From assembly GCA_964579295.1 (NCBI GenBank), contig CAZOGK010000013.1, positions 1 through 64,000 of the forward strand: DNA of 64,000 nucleotides. Direction: 5' to 3'. The position numbers and the translations under genes are program-made. Source of the DNA: JAAYYY01 sp964579295 (lineage in GTDB: Bacteria > Chloroflexota > Anaerolineae > Promineifilales > Promineifilaceae). Below are positions 24,576 to 34,745 of this stretch, piece by piece. Within the stretch, counting starts at the first letter, position 1. Each line of letters opens with the position of its first letter. Below the pieces are notes generated by a model. The model searched no databases and was not told the DNA's origin. It saw only the letters and a list, made by a program, of their open reading frames with translations.

Positions 24576-25763
24576 CTAGTTACCCTTTTGCAGCCATTGG
24601 CGGGCGGCGGCAACCATCGTCGCCAGTCCCACAGCCAGCGCGCGCTCATCGAAATTGAAACGCGGGTGGTGGTGTGGGAAGCTCAGCTCCGGCGTCTCTC
24701 CGGCCGAGCCAATGAAGAAGTAGCAGCCGGGCACCTCTTCCAGAAAGTGGCCCATATCCTCCGAGGCCATGTCCCGGCCGGCGACGACATGCTCCTCGCC
24801 GACGACGCTGGCCGCCGCCTGGCGCACCGTTTCCGCGACGCCAGCGTCATTGACCACCGGCGGCACGATCGCCACAGTCTCCATCGACGCCTCGCAGCCG
24901 AACGCGGTCGCCATGTTCTTCGCCATCTCCAGGATGCGCCGGTAGATGAGGCGGTGCGTATCGTTATCATAGCTGCGCACCGTGCCCTTGAGCACGGCCG
25001 TTTCGGGAATCACGTTAAAGGTGGTGCCGGCGCTGAATTCGCCGATAGTCACGACGACGCTGTTGAGCGGGTCTATGTTGCGGCTGACAATGCTCTGCAG
25101 GGCGGCGACAATGTGCGCCGCCGCCAGCACGGGATCATTGGCCTTGTGCGGCGCGGCGCCGTGGCCCCCTTTGCCATGCACGGTCAGCGTAAAGGTGCTG
25201 GAGGCGGCCATCGCCGGCCCGGCCGTCACCCGGACCTGCCCATAAGGCAGATGGTTCCAGAGATGCAGCGCCAGCACGGCGTCGGGGCGGGGGTCGTCGA
25301 GCACACCATCGGCAATCATGGCAATGGCGCCGCCAAGCCCTTCTTCCGCAGGCTGGAAAGCGAACTTGAGCCGCCCAGGCAGCTCCGCCTGATGGCGGGC
25401 CAGCAGCGTGGCGACGCCGAGCCCGATGGCTACGTGGCCGTCGTGCCCGCAGGCGTGCATGCGGCCCGGTACGCGCGAGGCAAAGGGCAGCTCTGTGGCC
25501 TCCTGGACAGGCAGGGCATCCATGTCGAAGCGCAGCATCAGCGTTGGGCCCGGCGCGCCGCCCTCCAGCGTACCCACGACGCCTGTCTGGCCGACGCCCG
25601 TCTGCACTTCGAGGCCGAGATCCTGCAGGTGGGCGGCAATAATGCGCGCCGTGCGCGTCTCCTCGAAGCCCAGCTCGGGATGCTGGTGGAAATCGCGCCG
25701 CCAGGCGATAAGCTGGTCGAGCAGCGCCTCCGCCTCCTGCAGCACAGAGGGCGGCGCGCTCAT
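24576..25763 (-). CDS. M20D amidohydrolase (N-acyl amino acid/hippurate hydrolase-like)
   Basis: A 395-aa zinc-type hydrolase. MHACGHDGHVAIGLG carries the Cys and His ligands of the M20D group, AEEGLGGA the catalytic Glu region, and HHHPRFNFDE the C-terminal His. Enzymes of this group deacylate N-acyl amino acids. It overlaps RNase PH by 4 nt (ATGA). The stop codon lies inside a small hairpin (AAGGGTA/TACCCTT, 24568-24587), with no downstream T tract on its strand. Confidence 0.87.
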   Translation of the reverse strand: MSAPPSVLQEAEALLDQLIAWRRDFHQHPELGFEETRTARIIAAHLQDLGLEVQTGVGQTGVVGTLEGGAPGPTLMLRFDMDALPVQEATELPFASRVPGRMHACGHDGHVAIGLGVATLLARHQAELPGRLKFAFQPAEEGLGGAIAMIADGVLDDPRPDAVLALHLWNHLPYGQVRVTAGPAMAASSTFTLTVHGKGGHGAAPHKANDPVLAAAHIVAALQSIVSRNIDPLNSVVVTIGEFSAGTTFNVIPETAVLKGTVRSYDNDTHRLIYRRILEMAKNMATAFGCEASMETVAIVPPVVNDAGVAETVRQAAASVVGEEHVVAGRDMASEDMGHFLEEVPGCYFFIGSAGETPELSFPHHHPRFNFDERALAVGLATMVAAARQWLQKGN

Positions 25764-26503
25764 GATAAGCCGGCCCCGGCCGCCGCCGGCAGCGCCAGTA
25801 CTGCCTGCTGCCGGCCAACAAGCGTGCCAATGCCGCCGGCGGCCAGCTCCAGCAGCCGGCTCAGCTCATCACGGCTGAAGGGCGCCCGCTCGGCCGTACC
25901 CTGCACCTCGACAATGGCGCCGCCGGCCGTCATGACCACGTTGAGATCGACCTCGGCCCGCGAGTCGGCCTCATAGTCGAGGTCGAGCACAGGCTGGCCG
26001 GCGACCAGGCCAACGCTGACCGCCGCGACCTGGTGGCGCATCACGGCCGCGGGCACCGTCCCCGCGGCGACGAGCGGCTGCAAAGCCAGGGCCACCGCCA
26101 CCCAGCCGCCCGTAATGGCGGCCGTGCGCGTGCCGCCGTCCGCCTGCAGCACGGTGCAATCTACCGTGAGCTGCCTTTCGCCCAGCTGCTCCAGATCGAG
26201 CGCCAGGCGCAGGCTGCGGCCGATGAGCCGCGAGATTTCCTGGGTACGCCCGCCGGGGCAAGGCCCTTCCGTGCGCCGCCGGTGGGTGCTGCGCGGCAGC
26301 ATCTGGTATTCGGCCGTCAGCCAGCCTTGCGGCTGCGCGCGCGCTTTCAGCCAGCGCGGCAGCTCATTCTCTATCGAGACGTTACAGAGGACGTGAGTCT
26401 CACCAAATTTACATAATACTGAGCCTTCGGCCCATCGTGTGTAGTGCAGATCAAATGTGACGGGCCGCAGCTCATCGCGCGCCCTCTCCTGTGGCAATGT
26501 CAT
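25760..26503 (-). CDS. rph: Ribonuclease PH
   Basis: A 247-aa phosphorolytic 3'-5' exoribonuclease for tRNA maturation. Recognisable segments are RDELRPVTF, AEGSVLCKFGETHVLC, TAEYQMLPRSTHRR, GRTQEISRLIGRSL and CTVLQADGGTRTAAITG. Length is typical. AGGAAACAG precedes the ATG. The 4-nt overlap with the M20 hydrolase and 58-nt gap to rarA suggest a common transcript. Confidence 0.93.
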   Translation of the reverse strand: MTLPQERARDELRPVTFDLHYTRWAEGSVLCKFGETHVLCNVSIENELPRWLKARAQPQGWLTAEYQMLPRSTHRRRTEGPCPGGRTQEISRLIGRSLRLALDLEQLGERQLTVDCTVLQADGGTRTAAITGGWVAVALALQPLVAAGTVPAAVMRHQVAAVSVGLVAGQPVLDLDYEADSRAEVDLNVVMTAGGAIVEVQGTAERAPFSRDELSRLLELAAGGIGTLVGRQQAVLALPAAAGAGLS

Positions 26504-26561
26504 CTCTGTTTCCTCGTTGTCACCGGCGCCGGCTGTCTCTCAGCCCCGCCGCACAGCGGCG

Positions 26562-28808
<2,247 letters not shown>

Positions 28809-28814
28809 GCGCTC

Positions 28815-28843
28815 ATTGTAGCCAGATTGACTACAACTGGAAA
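28815..28843 (-). promoter_or_regulatory. Leaderless promoter of rarA
   Basis: On the minus strand TTTCCA (28843-28838), a 17-bp spacer and TACAAT (28820-28815) are followed by only GAGCGC before the ATG at 28808. It overlaps the 3' end of the upstream gene, so rarA can be transcribed separately. Confidence 0.55.
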
Positions 28844-29151
28844 CCCTCGCGGTAGGGGATCACCTTGTACTGGAAAGAAGTCACGTAGCGCCCCAGCTCC
28901 TCGGTCAGCGCCTCCCAGGCCCGGGAAGCCAGAACTCTGTCGATAATGGCGCGGTCCTGAGCGACAAAAGCGACCAGCCGGTTTGGCTGGTCCCCGTAAG
29001 CAGTATGCCAGGCGTCAGACATCTCCAGACCAAGCCCCTGGATCATGGGCACGTAGCGCCCCAGCATGAAGCGATAATAAGACTCCATGTGCTCCTCGCT
29101 CACCTGGTAGCTGAGCATCAGCTTGTAGGCCACAGGCTCCTCAGCGGCCAT
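28831..29151 (-). CDS. Conserved hypothetical protein, possible alpha/beta-barrel fold
   Basis: A 106-aa soluble protein without a recognised family. The arrangement of strands and helices, with LEMSDAWHTAYGDQPNRLV in the middle and VTSFQYKVIPYREG at the end, resembles small dimeric ferredoxin-like (NIPSNAP/Dabb) proteins; this is a weak inference. AAGGAG lies 6 nt before the ATG. Its first 11 nt overlap the end of the histidine kinase gene, implying coupling to it. Confidence 0.7.
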   Translation of the reverse strand: MAAEEPVAYKLMLSYQVSEEHMESYYRFMLGRYVPMIQGLGLEMSDAWHTAYGDQPNRLVAFVAQDRAIIDRVLASRAWEALTEELGRYVTSFQYKVIPYREGFQL

Positions 29152-30400
29152 TGCCTGCTCCTTGCGCCAGCGGGAGCTGCAGGGTGAAGGTGCTGCCCTG
29201 ACCCAGTGTGCTGCGGCACGATAGCTTCCCGCCCTGCGCTTCGAGCAGCCCATGGGCAAGGGCCAGGCCCAGGCCCCAGCCGGTCTGGGCGCGCACGGTC
29301 TCGTCGTCGGAGCGGAAGAACTGGGTGAACAGGCGCGCCTGGTCGCCGGGCGAGATGCCGATGCCGTCGTCGCTGACCGAGATAGCGGCCAGGGCCTCAC
29401 TGCTTTCGGCCCGCAGCGAGATAGCGCCGCCATCCGGCGTATATTTGTGAGCGTTGCTCACCAGGTTGGTCAACGCCTGACTAACGCGCGCGCGGTCGGC
29501 GTGCACAAGCAGCGGCAGCGGCGAGGGCGCCAGCGTCAGCGTTTGCCGGCGACCGGCCGTCGCCTCCCGGAAATCATAGGCGACCCCTTCCAGGATATCG
29601 TTGAGATCGAACAACTCCGCAGCAAAGGCCATCCGCCCGCTTTCCAGACGGTTGAGTTCCGACAGATCCTGCACCAGGACGGACATCCGCTCGACGTTGC
29701 GCCGGATGGTGGCGACAAACTCCTGCTGCGGCGCGCTGAGCGGGCCGGCTATGCCGCCCGTGAGCAGGTCAGTATAGCCGCGTATCGAGGTCATGGGTAT
29801 GCGCAGCTCATGTGTGACGAGGGTAATGAAATCGCTCCTGGCCTCGTCGGCGGCGCGTAGCTGCTGGCGGAGGCCGGACAGCTCCTCGTCCATTTCCTGC
29901 CAGCGGCGCGCATTCGCGATGGCCGCCCCTGCCTGGCCGGCAAAAGCAGCCAGCAGGGTCAGGTCGCCGGGCAAAAAGGCTGCGCCGTGCGGAGGATTGG
30001 CCACCAGGAGTGCGCCTATGATCCGCTCGCGCCCCGGCAAGGGCGCGCACAGCAGCGAGCCTTGAGCGTCGACTACATCGGATTTGTGGCCGTCTTCCCC
30101 GGCGTCAGGGCCGAATGCAGCCTCGCCACTGGCGACGACACGGGCCATAAGGCCGCGGCCCAGCACCGGCTGATTGCCGTCCACGGGCGCAGGCGCCGTG
30201 TTATGCGCGGCCACCGTCTCCAGGTCGCCATCGTCGCCGACGAGCGCCAGTAGGCCACGCCCGGCCCCGGTCAGGCGGAGGGCGGCCGCCAGCACCCGCT
30301 CGTATAGCTGCGCCGGCTCCAGCGCGGCATCCAGCTCAGCCCCCAACGTATAGAGGTCCGCCAGCTGCTCCGCCGGAGAGCTTGCCGCCGTCGCCGTCAT
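29141..30400 (-). CDS. GAF-domain sensor histidine kinase
   Basis: A 419-aa cytoplasmic kinase: GAF-like sensor domain (about 10-165), a short coiled coil, HisKA with H-box FITLVTHELRIPMTSIRG, and HATPase with the N-box QALTNLVSNAHKYTPDGG, G1 VSDDGIGISP and G2 WGLGLALAHG. No transmembrane helix is seen, so it senses an internal signal. No response regulator is adjacent, so it is an orphan in this window. It starts 12 nt after the end of nth on the same strand. Confidence 0.88.
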   Translation of the reverse strand: MTATAASSPAEQLADLYTLGAELDAALEPAQLYERVLAAALRLTGAGRGLLALVGDDGDLETVAAHNTAPAPVDGNQPVLGRGLMARVVASGEAAFGPDAGEDGHKSDVVDAQGSLLCAPLPGRERIIGALLVANPPHGAAFLPGDLTLLAAFAGQAGAAIANARRWQEMDEELSGLRQQLRAADEARSDFITLVTHELRIPMTSIRGYTDLLTGGIAGPLSAPQQEFVATIRRNVERMSVLVQDLSELNRLESGRMAFAAELFDLNDILEGVAYDFREATAGRRQTLTLAPSPLPLLVHADRARVSQALTNLVSNAHKYTPDGGAISLRAESSEALAAISVSDDGIGISPGDQARLFTQFFRSDDETVRAQTGWGLGLALAHGLLEAQGGKLSCRSTLGQGSTFTLQLPLAQGAGNGR

Positions 30401-30412
30401 CGTAATTCCCTG

Positions 30413-31099
30413 TTAATTACTGAAAGCCTGGTAATAGTCACAATACTCCTGCAGCGGGCAGATGTGGCAGCGCGGCGCGCGCGCCACACAGATTTCGCGG
30501 CCGTGACGGATGAGTATAATGTGGAAAGCATAATAGCGCTCCGGCTCAATCAACGCTTCCAGCAGCTCATGCGCCCGGGCGGCGCTGGCGGCTGGCGGAA
30601 CCAGCCCGACGCGCCGGGCAATACGGTGGATATGCGTATCCACGGGAAAGGCCGGCCGGTTGAAGGCAAAGAGCAGTACGATGGCCGCCGTCTTGGGGCC
30701 CACGCCTCGCAGCCGCTGCAGCCACGCTTTGGCTTCCGCTACCGGCCATGCCTCCAGGAAATCAAGGTTCAGCTCGCCGCGCTCCTGGCGGATGGCGCGC
30801 AGCGCCTCCTGGATGCGCGGTCCCTTCTGCCCGACCAGACCCGCGGGATAGATGGCCTCCATAATCTCCTCGAGCGGAGCCTCGATGACCGCTTCCCAGG
30901 CGGGAAAGCGCTGGCGTAATGCGGCGAAGGCGCGCCGCTGGTTACTGCTGCTGGTCTGCTGCGAGAGGATGGTAGCCACCAGCTGATCGACCGGCGGTAG
31001 ATAGCGCTGCCAGCGCGGCTCGCCATATAGCTCGACCAGCAGCGGGTAGATTGCCTCGACCTTTACCTTTGCACGCGCCGCGGCCGTCTTCCTCGCCAT
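30413..31099 (-). CDS. nth: Endonuclease III
   Basis: A 228-aa base-excision repair glycosylase/AP lyase. The helix-hairpin-helix LRGVGPKTAAIVL contains catalytic Lys136; Asp154 is in FPVDTHIHRIARRVGLV; the iron-sulfur loop Cys204, 211, 214 and 220 has the exact x6-x2-x5 spacing. A somewhat variant HhH and N-terminus make it Nth-like rather than MutY. The mRNA is probably leaderless: TACAAT lies 6 nt before the ATG and no ribosome site is seen. Confidence 0.93.
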   Translation of the reverse strand: MARKTAAARAKVKVEAIYPLLVELYGEPRWQRYLPPVDQLVATILSQQTSSSNQRRAFAALRQRFPAWEAVIEAPLEEIMEAIYPAGLVGQKGPRIQEALRAIRQERGELNLDFLEAWPVAEAKAWLQRLRGVGPKTAAIVLLFAFNRPAFPVDTHIHRIARRVGLVPPAASAARAHELLEALIEPERYYAFHIILIRHGREICVARAPRCHICPLQEYCDYYQAFSN

Positions 31100-31105
31100 A
31101 AGCCC

Positions 31106-31111
31106 ATTGTA
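31106..31111 (-). promoter_or_regulatory. -10 element of nth (leaderless type)
   Basis: On the minus strand TACAAT (31111-31106) is followed by GGGCTT and then the ATG at 31099. No convincing -35 box was found at 17 bp. Confidence 0.4.
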
Positions 31112-31157
31112 ACCGCGATGGCGCCGGCCGCGTAATAGCCTGCTGCTACTACTGCGG

Positions 31158-32972
31158 TCAGCGTTCGCGCCGGCGCGGTTGCGAACGGGCGCGCCGCTGG
31201 CGCGTGGCGACCCGCTCTAGCAGCTCGGCCCGCACCTCATCGCCTTCGCCGCCGTCGAGGCCGCACAGCGCAAAGACCATCTCGTCGAGCGCCTGACGCG
31301 CCGGCCGTTCCAGCTCGGCTGCCAGCCCGGCCGCCAGCGGCTCAGCAGCGGCGCGCTCGAAGAGGGCGGCGAGCGCGGCGTTCTCCTCCGGCGTCAGGTA
31401 GCGCGGGTCGGGCAGCAGCAGCCTCTCGACCTCGTAGCCCGCCAGCCAGAGGACGCCGTCGCCAAAGTTGATGCGGCCCACCAGCTCCAGCTGCAGCGCC
31501 GTCCAGCTATTATTGAGCAGGGCGGCGGCGGCCAGACGCGCCACGCCGGGCTTGAGCTGGATCTGGTAGAGCTGCTGATCGACAAGCATGTCGGCCCCCA
31601 GCAGCGGCGCAAAGTGGCGGTCCCAGATGCCTTTGGGCAGCACGAGCGGCGCCGGCTCCTGCATGGGCAACACATACCAGGGATGGCGCCGCGCACAGGT
31701 CGAGCGGCGCGCCACTCCTGTCTGCTCGCCCCACTGGACGTAACGGCCCGCGGCGGTGCCGCCAATGCTGGCAGTCGGCGGCACCAGCAGCACCTCGTGC
31801 TCACAGGCGTCGGGCGCCACCTGCAGCCCAGCGACGCGGCGCAGCGACTTGAGCAACGGGCGGCGGAACTCCGGCTCGATGCCCCAGGCGGCGATGGCGG
31901 TCGCGTCGAGATAGAAGAAGTCGTTGGCGCCGGTCGTGAAGCCACGGCGCACGGCGGCCCACTGCGCGAGCGGGGCCAACCGCCGGTAGCGCGCTTCGCG
32001 CTGCGCCCGCTGGAGCGCAGCGGGCGCCCGCCAGAGCAGGCCCCACTTCTCACGGGCATGCAGCTCGCGCTGCGGGACGACGCGCGCGCGCAGCGAGGCT
32101 GTCTCCACGTCCTGCGGCGCCAGCACGCGCAGCACCAGCGACTCCAGCCGGTCATAGCGGCCGGGATCGTCGGCCGGCTCCGGGAGCAGGCGCTCCAGCC
32201 GCCGCCGCAGCTGCACGAAACGCACGCGGTTGGCCGCCCGGCCGGCCGGGTCGCTGCAGCGCTCCAGCACCAGCAGGCAGGTGTTGACGCTTGCCTGGCT
32301 GAACCAGCGTTCGGTATTGGATTCGATCAGGGCTACGATACGGAAATGGTCGAGCAGGAACTGCTTGAGCCCTGCGCCGTAAGCTACATCCAGCCAGTTG
32401 TTGGGCAGAACGAAGCCAAAGCGCCCGCCCTCACGCAGGAAGGAGAGCCCGTGCAAAAGGAAGTAGATGTGCAGGCCGGCGCGGCGGCCAACGTAACGAT
32501 TCCAGAGGTGCGGGGGAATCAACTCCCGGCGCTCACCGGCGGGCGCGGCGTCGTCATCTGGCGGCGTAAACATCGCCAGCTGCTCGCCGGCGGCCTGCTG
32601 CAGCCGCGCGATCCACTGCGAGCGCGTATAGGGAGGATTGCCGACGATGACGTCTAGCGGCTGCCCGCCTCCCAGCTCCGCTGGCGAGAGCGTGAAGAAG
32701 TTTTGCTGCAGGATATGGGCGTGCGGCAAGCGCGCCTGGGCCAGGTTGGCCGCCTCCGCTTCCAGCTCAACGCCGAACAGCAGTCCCGGCTCGGCCGCGG
32801 CGACGTCGGCCAACCAGCGCTGCCAGCCCTCGGCCCGCGCCAGCATCGCCCCGTTGCCGCAGCTCGGATCGAGCACCCGGTCGTTGGCCCGCCGCAGACA
32901 GAAGGCGAGCAGAAGATCCGCTACATTGACCGGCGTCTCAAACTGCCCAAACGTCCGCGTCTTGTCGGTCAT
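31158..32972 (-). CDS. DNA adenine N6-methyltransferase, M.TaqI-like
   Basis: A 604-aa protein. The N-terminal FGQFETPVNVADLL, motif I VLDPSCGNGA (33-42), acidic motif II FGVELEAEA and motif IV NPPY (112-115) mark a gamma-type N6-adenine methyltransferase of the M.TaqI type; the C-terminal 300 residues would be the target-recognition domain. M.TaqI is about 420 aa, so this has a larger recognition part. No restriction endonuclease is recognisable next to it, though an unknown 150-aa protein is divergently encoded. Start: GGGAGGCGG before ATG 32972, with TATAAT 18 nt before the start codon. Confidence 0.85.
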   Translation of the reverse strand: MTDKTRTFGQFETPVNVADLLLAFCLRRANDRVLDPSCGNGAMLARAEGWQRWLADVAAAEPGLLFGVELEAEAANLAQARLPHAHILQQNFFTLSPAELGGGQPLDVIVGNPPYTRSQWIARLQQAAGEQLAMFTPPDDDAAPAGERRELIPPHLWNRYVGRRAGLHIYFLLHGLSFLREGGRFGFVLPNNWLDVAYGAGLKQFLLDHFRIVALIESNTERWFSQASVNTCLLVLERCSDPAGRAANRVRFVQLRRRLERLLPEPADDPGRYDRLESLVLRVLAPQDVETASLRARVVPQRELHAREKWGLLWRAPAALQRAQREARYRRLAPLAQWAAVRRGFTTGANDFFYLDATAIAAWGIEPEFRRPLLKSLRRVAGLQVAPDACEHEVLLVPPTASIGGTAAGRYVQWGEQTGVARRSTCARRHPWYVLPMQEPAPLVLPKGIWDRHFAPLLGADMLVDQQLYQIQLKPGVARLAAAALLNNSWTALQLELVGRINFGDGVLWLAGYEVERLLLPDPRYLTPEENAALAALFERAAAEPLAAGLAAELERPARQALDEMVFALCGLDGGEGDEVRAELLERVATRQRRARSQPRRRER

Positions 32973-32990
32973 CGCCGCCTCCCTGCCCGC

Positions 32991-32996
32991 ATTATA
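32991..32996 (-). promoter_or_regulatory. -10 element of the DNA methyltransferase gene
   Basis: On the minus strand a perfect TATAAT (32996-32991) lies 18 nt before the ATG at 32972, with GGGAGG in between. No good -35 hexamer is obvious. It is back to back with the divergent promoter at 33023-33031. Confidence 0.45.
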
Positions 32997-33022
32997 CCCT
33001 GTTTGGCTCCGCCCCACAGCAG

Positions 33023-33031
33023 TGCTATAGT
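33023..33031 (+). promoter_or_regulatory. Extended -10 element of the 33041 gene (leaderless type)
   Basis: TGcTATAGT ends 9 nt before the ATG at 33041. No Shine-Dalgarno follows it. Confidence 0.5.
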
Positions 33032-33040
33032 GCCAGCATC

Positions 33041-33493
33041 ATGGCCGGCGCTCCCATATCCCAGCAGCAGTTCCTGAAGAGTCTCCCGGCAGCCGTTCGC
33101 CCGCACCTGCCTGCCGAGCTGAGCCATATGCGGACGCGACAGCCCTATAGCTGGCTCGTACAATTCTATTTCGGCGCACCGGAGCTACATTACGAAGTCT
33201 CCTCCGCCAAGCACCGGCGGGGTTGGGAGCTGGGTTTCCATTGCGAGTCACGCGATCGGCAGCTCAATCGCGATCTACTCGACGGCTTTTGCCGTCACCT
33301 CTTTGAGATCAAAGACGCACTTGGGGAGCAGGTCGAAGCGGAAATGTGGGACCGCGGCTGGACCAAGATCTACGAAGTCTACCCGGCGGAATCCCTGACG
33401 CAGGCCTACCAGGCGCGCGTGGGCGAGCGCCTGGCCCAGATCATTACCTGCCTGCAGCCGATTTTTGAGCTATTGCGTCAGGAGACCGCTTAG
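33041..33493 (+). CDS. Unknown 150-aa protein divergent from the methyltransferase
   Basis: Not recognised as a named family. It is soluble, with a central beta-rich part (YSWLVQFYFGAPELHYEV, ELGFHCESRD), then FCRHLFEIKDALGEQVEAEMWDRGWTK, and an amphipathic C-terminal helix (ERLAQIITCLQPIFELLRQ). The mixed alpha/beta pattern with E-x-K-type residues leaves a nuclease-like role open, but no catalytic motif can be proven. It shares a 68-bp divergent promoter region with the DNA methyltransferase. The mRNA appears near-leaderless. Confidence 0.75.
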   Translation: MAGAPISQQQFLKSLPAAVRPHLPAELSHMRTRQPYSWLVQFYFGAPELHYEVSSAKHRRGWELGFHCESRDRQLNRDLLDGFCRHLFEIKDALGEQVEAEMWDRGWTKIYEVYPAESLTQAYQARVGERLAQIITCLQPIFELLRQETA

Positions 33494-33508
33494 GCCGGCG
33501 GCCCAGGT

Positions 33509-34021
33509 TTACTGCAACGTTACCGGATAGTAGTACACGGCGCCGCCGGCGTCGCCCCAATAGGCAAGCGCAATGAGAATATAGTCGCCAGGCGCGGCGT
33601 CTTCCGGCGTCCATTCCAGCGTGGCGCTTTGCGGATCGCTTGTGTCGGTCGTCGCCAGCGCGAAGATGCGGTCGGCCGGGCTCAGGGCCAGCGTGATACG
33701 CTGTGGCAGCGGCTCTTCCATCTCCACCCGCAGCGGAGCGCTGCTGGAGATGGGGATAAAGGTCGCCGTCGTGAAGTCAGGCTGCTCGGCCTCGCCGCAG
33801 GTCTCGACGGCTGCATCAAAGTCAGCCGGCGTCTCAGCCGCCACCTGCCAGCAATAATGCTGGGCAAAGCTGCTGACACGCCCCTCGTCCGCCAGCAGGT
33901 AGACTTGCGGGGGCTCGTCGAGGTCTTCAGCTTGCGTCTCGCCATCATCGCCGCCGCAGGCAGCCAGCAGCAGGACAAGGAGTAGCGACAGCAGGAATGC
34001 GGCCCATCGATTTGTTCTCAT
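33509..34021 (-). CDS. Putative lipoprotein with GGDDGE start
   Basis: A 170-aa exported protein: basic start MRTNRWAAF, hydrophobic core, lipobox LLAAC, then an acidic linker (GGDDGETQAEDLDEPP). The mature domain is Ig- or beta-sandwich-like by composition (APGDYILIALAYWGDAGG) and contains a Cys pair. No family recognised. AAGGAGAAGAG precedes the ATG at 34021. It is divergent from osmC and ends 15 nt after the convergent 33041 gene. Confidence 0.7.
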   Translation of the reverse strand: MRTNRWAAFLLSLLLVLLLAACGGDDGETQAEDLDEPPQVYLLADEGRVSSFAQHYCWQVAAETPADFDAAVETCGEAEQPDFTTATFIPISSSAPLRVEMEEPLPQRITLALSPADRIFALATTDTSDPQSATLEWTPEDAAPGDYILIALAYWGDAGGAVYYYPVTLQ

Positions 34022-34125
34022 CTCTTCTCCTTCAGGTGGCAGCAACGGCCGCTGCCGGCGTCTTGTTCAATGTGAGCAGACTAGCGGCTGCACGTTAGAT
34101 CGGGATTATCGTTAACAGCGTCCGC

Positions 34126-34154
34126 TTGCCGCGACCCCACCCGTCCGCTACCAT
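34126..34154 (+). promoter_or_regulatory. Candidate promoter of the OsmC gene
   Basis: TTGCCG (34126-34131), a 17-bp spacer and TACCAT (34149-34154). The -10 box overlaps the left arm of the adjacent palindrome, which could allow repression by a protein bound there. Confidence 0.4.
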
Positions 34155-34168
34155 GACAGCATTGTCAT
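34153..34168. repeat. Palindrome at the OsmC promoter
   Basis: ATGACA and TGTCAT are perfect inverted arms around a 4-nt GCAT. It begins inside the -10 box and covers the predicted start, consistent with an operator. Confidence 0.4.
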
Positions 34169-34195
34169 CCAGTTTAACAATGAAGGAGAACAACG

Positions 34196-34627
34196 ATGCC
34201 TGTACGTTCAGCAGATGCAACCTGGAACGGCGGTCTCCGGGGTGGAAAAGGAAGCATGCGCATGGCCAGCGGCGCGTATGAAGGCCAGTACTCGTTCGGC
34301 TCGCGCTTTGAAGACGGCGTGGGGACCAATCCCGAAGAGCTGATCGCGGCAGCGCACGCCGGTTGTTACTCGATGGCGCTGTCCGGCGCGCTGGAACGGG
34401 CTGGCTATCCGCCGGAGCGGGTCAGCACGACGGCCCACGTGCACATCGAGCGCGGCGAGAGCGGCTTCCGCATTACGCGCATCCACCTGGAAGCGGAAGC
34501 AGCCGTGCCGGGTATTGACGACGCCACCTTCCAGGGCGAGGCCGAAAAGGCCAAAGAGGGCTGCCCCGTCTCGCAGGCGCTCGGCGCTGTCGAGGAGATT
34601 ACGCTCGACGCGCGGCTGGCAGACTAA
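34196..34627 (+). CDS. OsmC/Ohr-family peroxiredoxin
   Basis: A 143-aa thiol peroxidase that would reduce organic hydroperoxides. The reactive Cys57 (HAGCYSMALS) and resolving Cys123 (EGCPVSQAL) are both present. Length and the N-terminal WNGGLRGGKG match the OsmC rather than the Ohr subgroup. AAGGAG lies 8 nt before the ATG. A strong terminator follows, and a palindrome overlaps the candidate promoter. Confidence 0.9.
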   Translation: MPVRSADATWNGGLRGGKGSMRMASGAYEGQYSFGSRFEDGVGTNPEELIAAAHAGCYSMALSGALERAGYPPERVSTTAHVHIERGESGFRITRIHLEAEAAVPGIDDATFQGEAEKAKEGCPVSQALGAVEEITLDARLAD

Positions 34628-34639
34628 CAACTCTGGCGC

Positions 34640-34679
34640 AGCGCCGGACGCCCGTCATAAGTCCGGCGCTTTTTCTTTC
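34640..34679 (+). terminator. Terminator after the OsmC gene
   Basis: A perfect 10-bp stem (AGCGCCGGAC at 34640-34649, GTCCGGCGCT at 34661-34670) followed by TTTTTCTTT. Confidence 0.85.
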
Positions 34680-34745
34680 AGGGCATCGGGCCGTGGCACA
34701 CAACGCAGATTGGGCTTCCCCGTAGGCCGGTATGACTCACCGCTA

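Noticed and set aside
24568..24587. Hairpin spanning the M20 hydrolase stop codon as a terminator
   Set aside because: The 7-bp stem has no T tract on the gene's strand; the T run lies on the other strand, where no gene ends.
34140..34170. OhrR operator at the OsmC promoter
   Set aside because: The palindrome does not match the known OhrR site; it was kept only as an unnamed palindrome.
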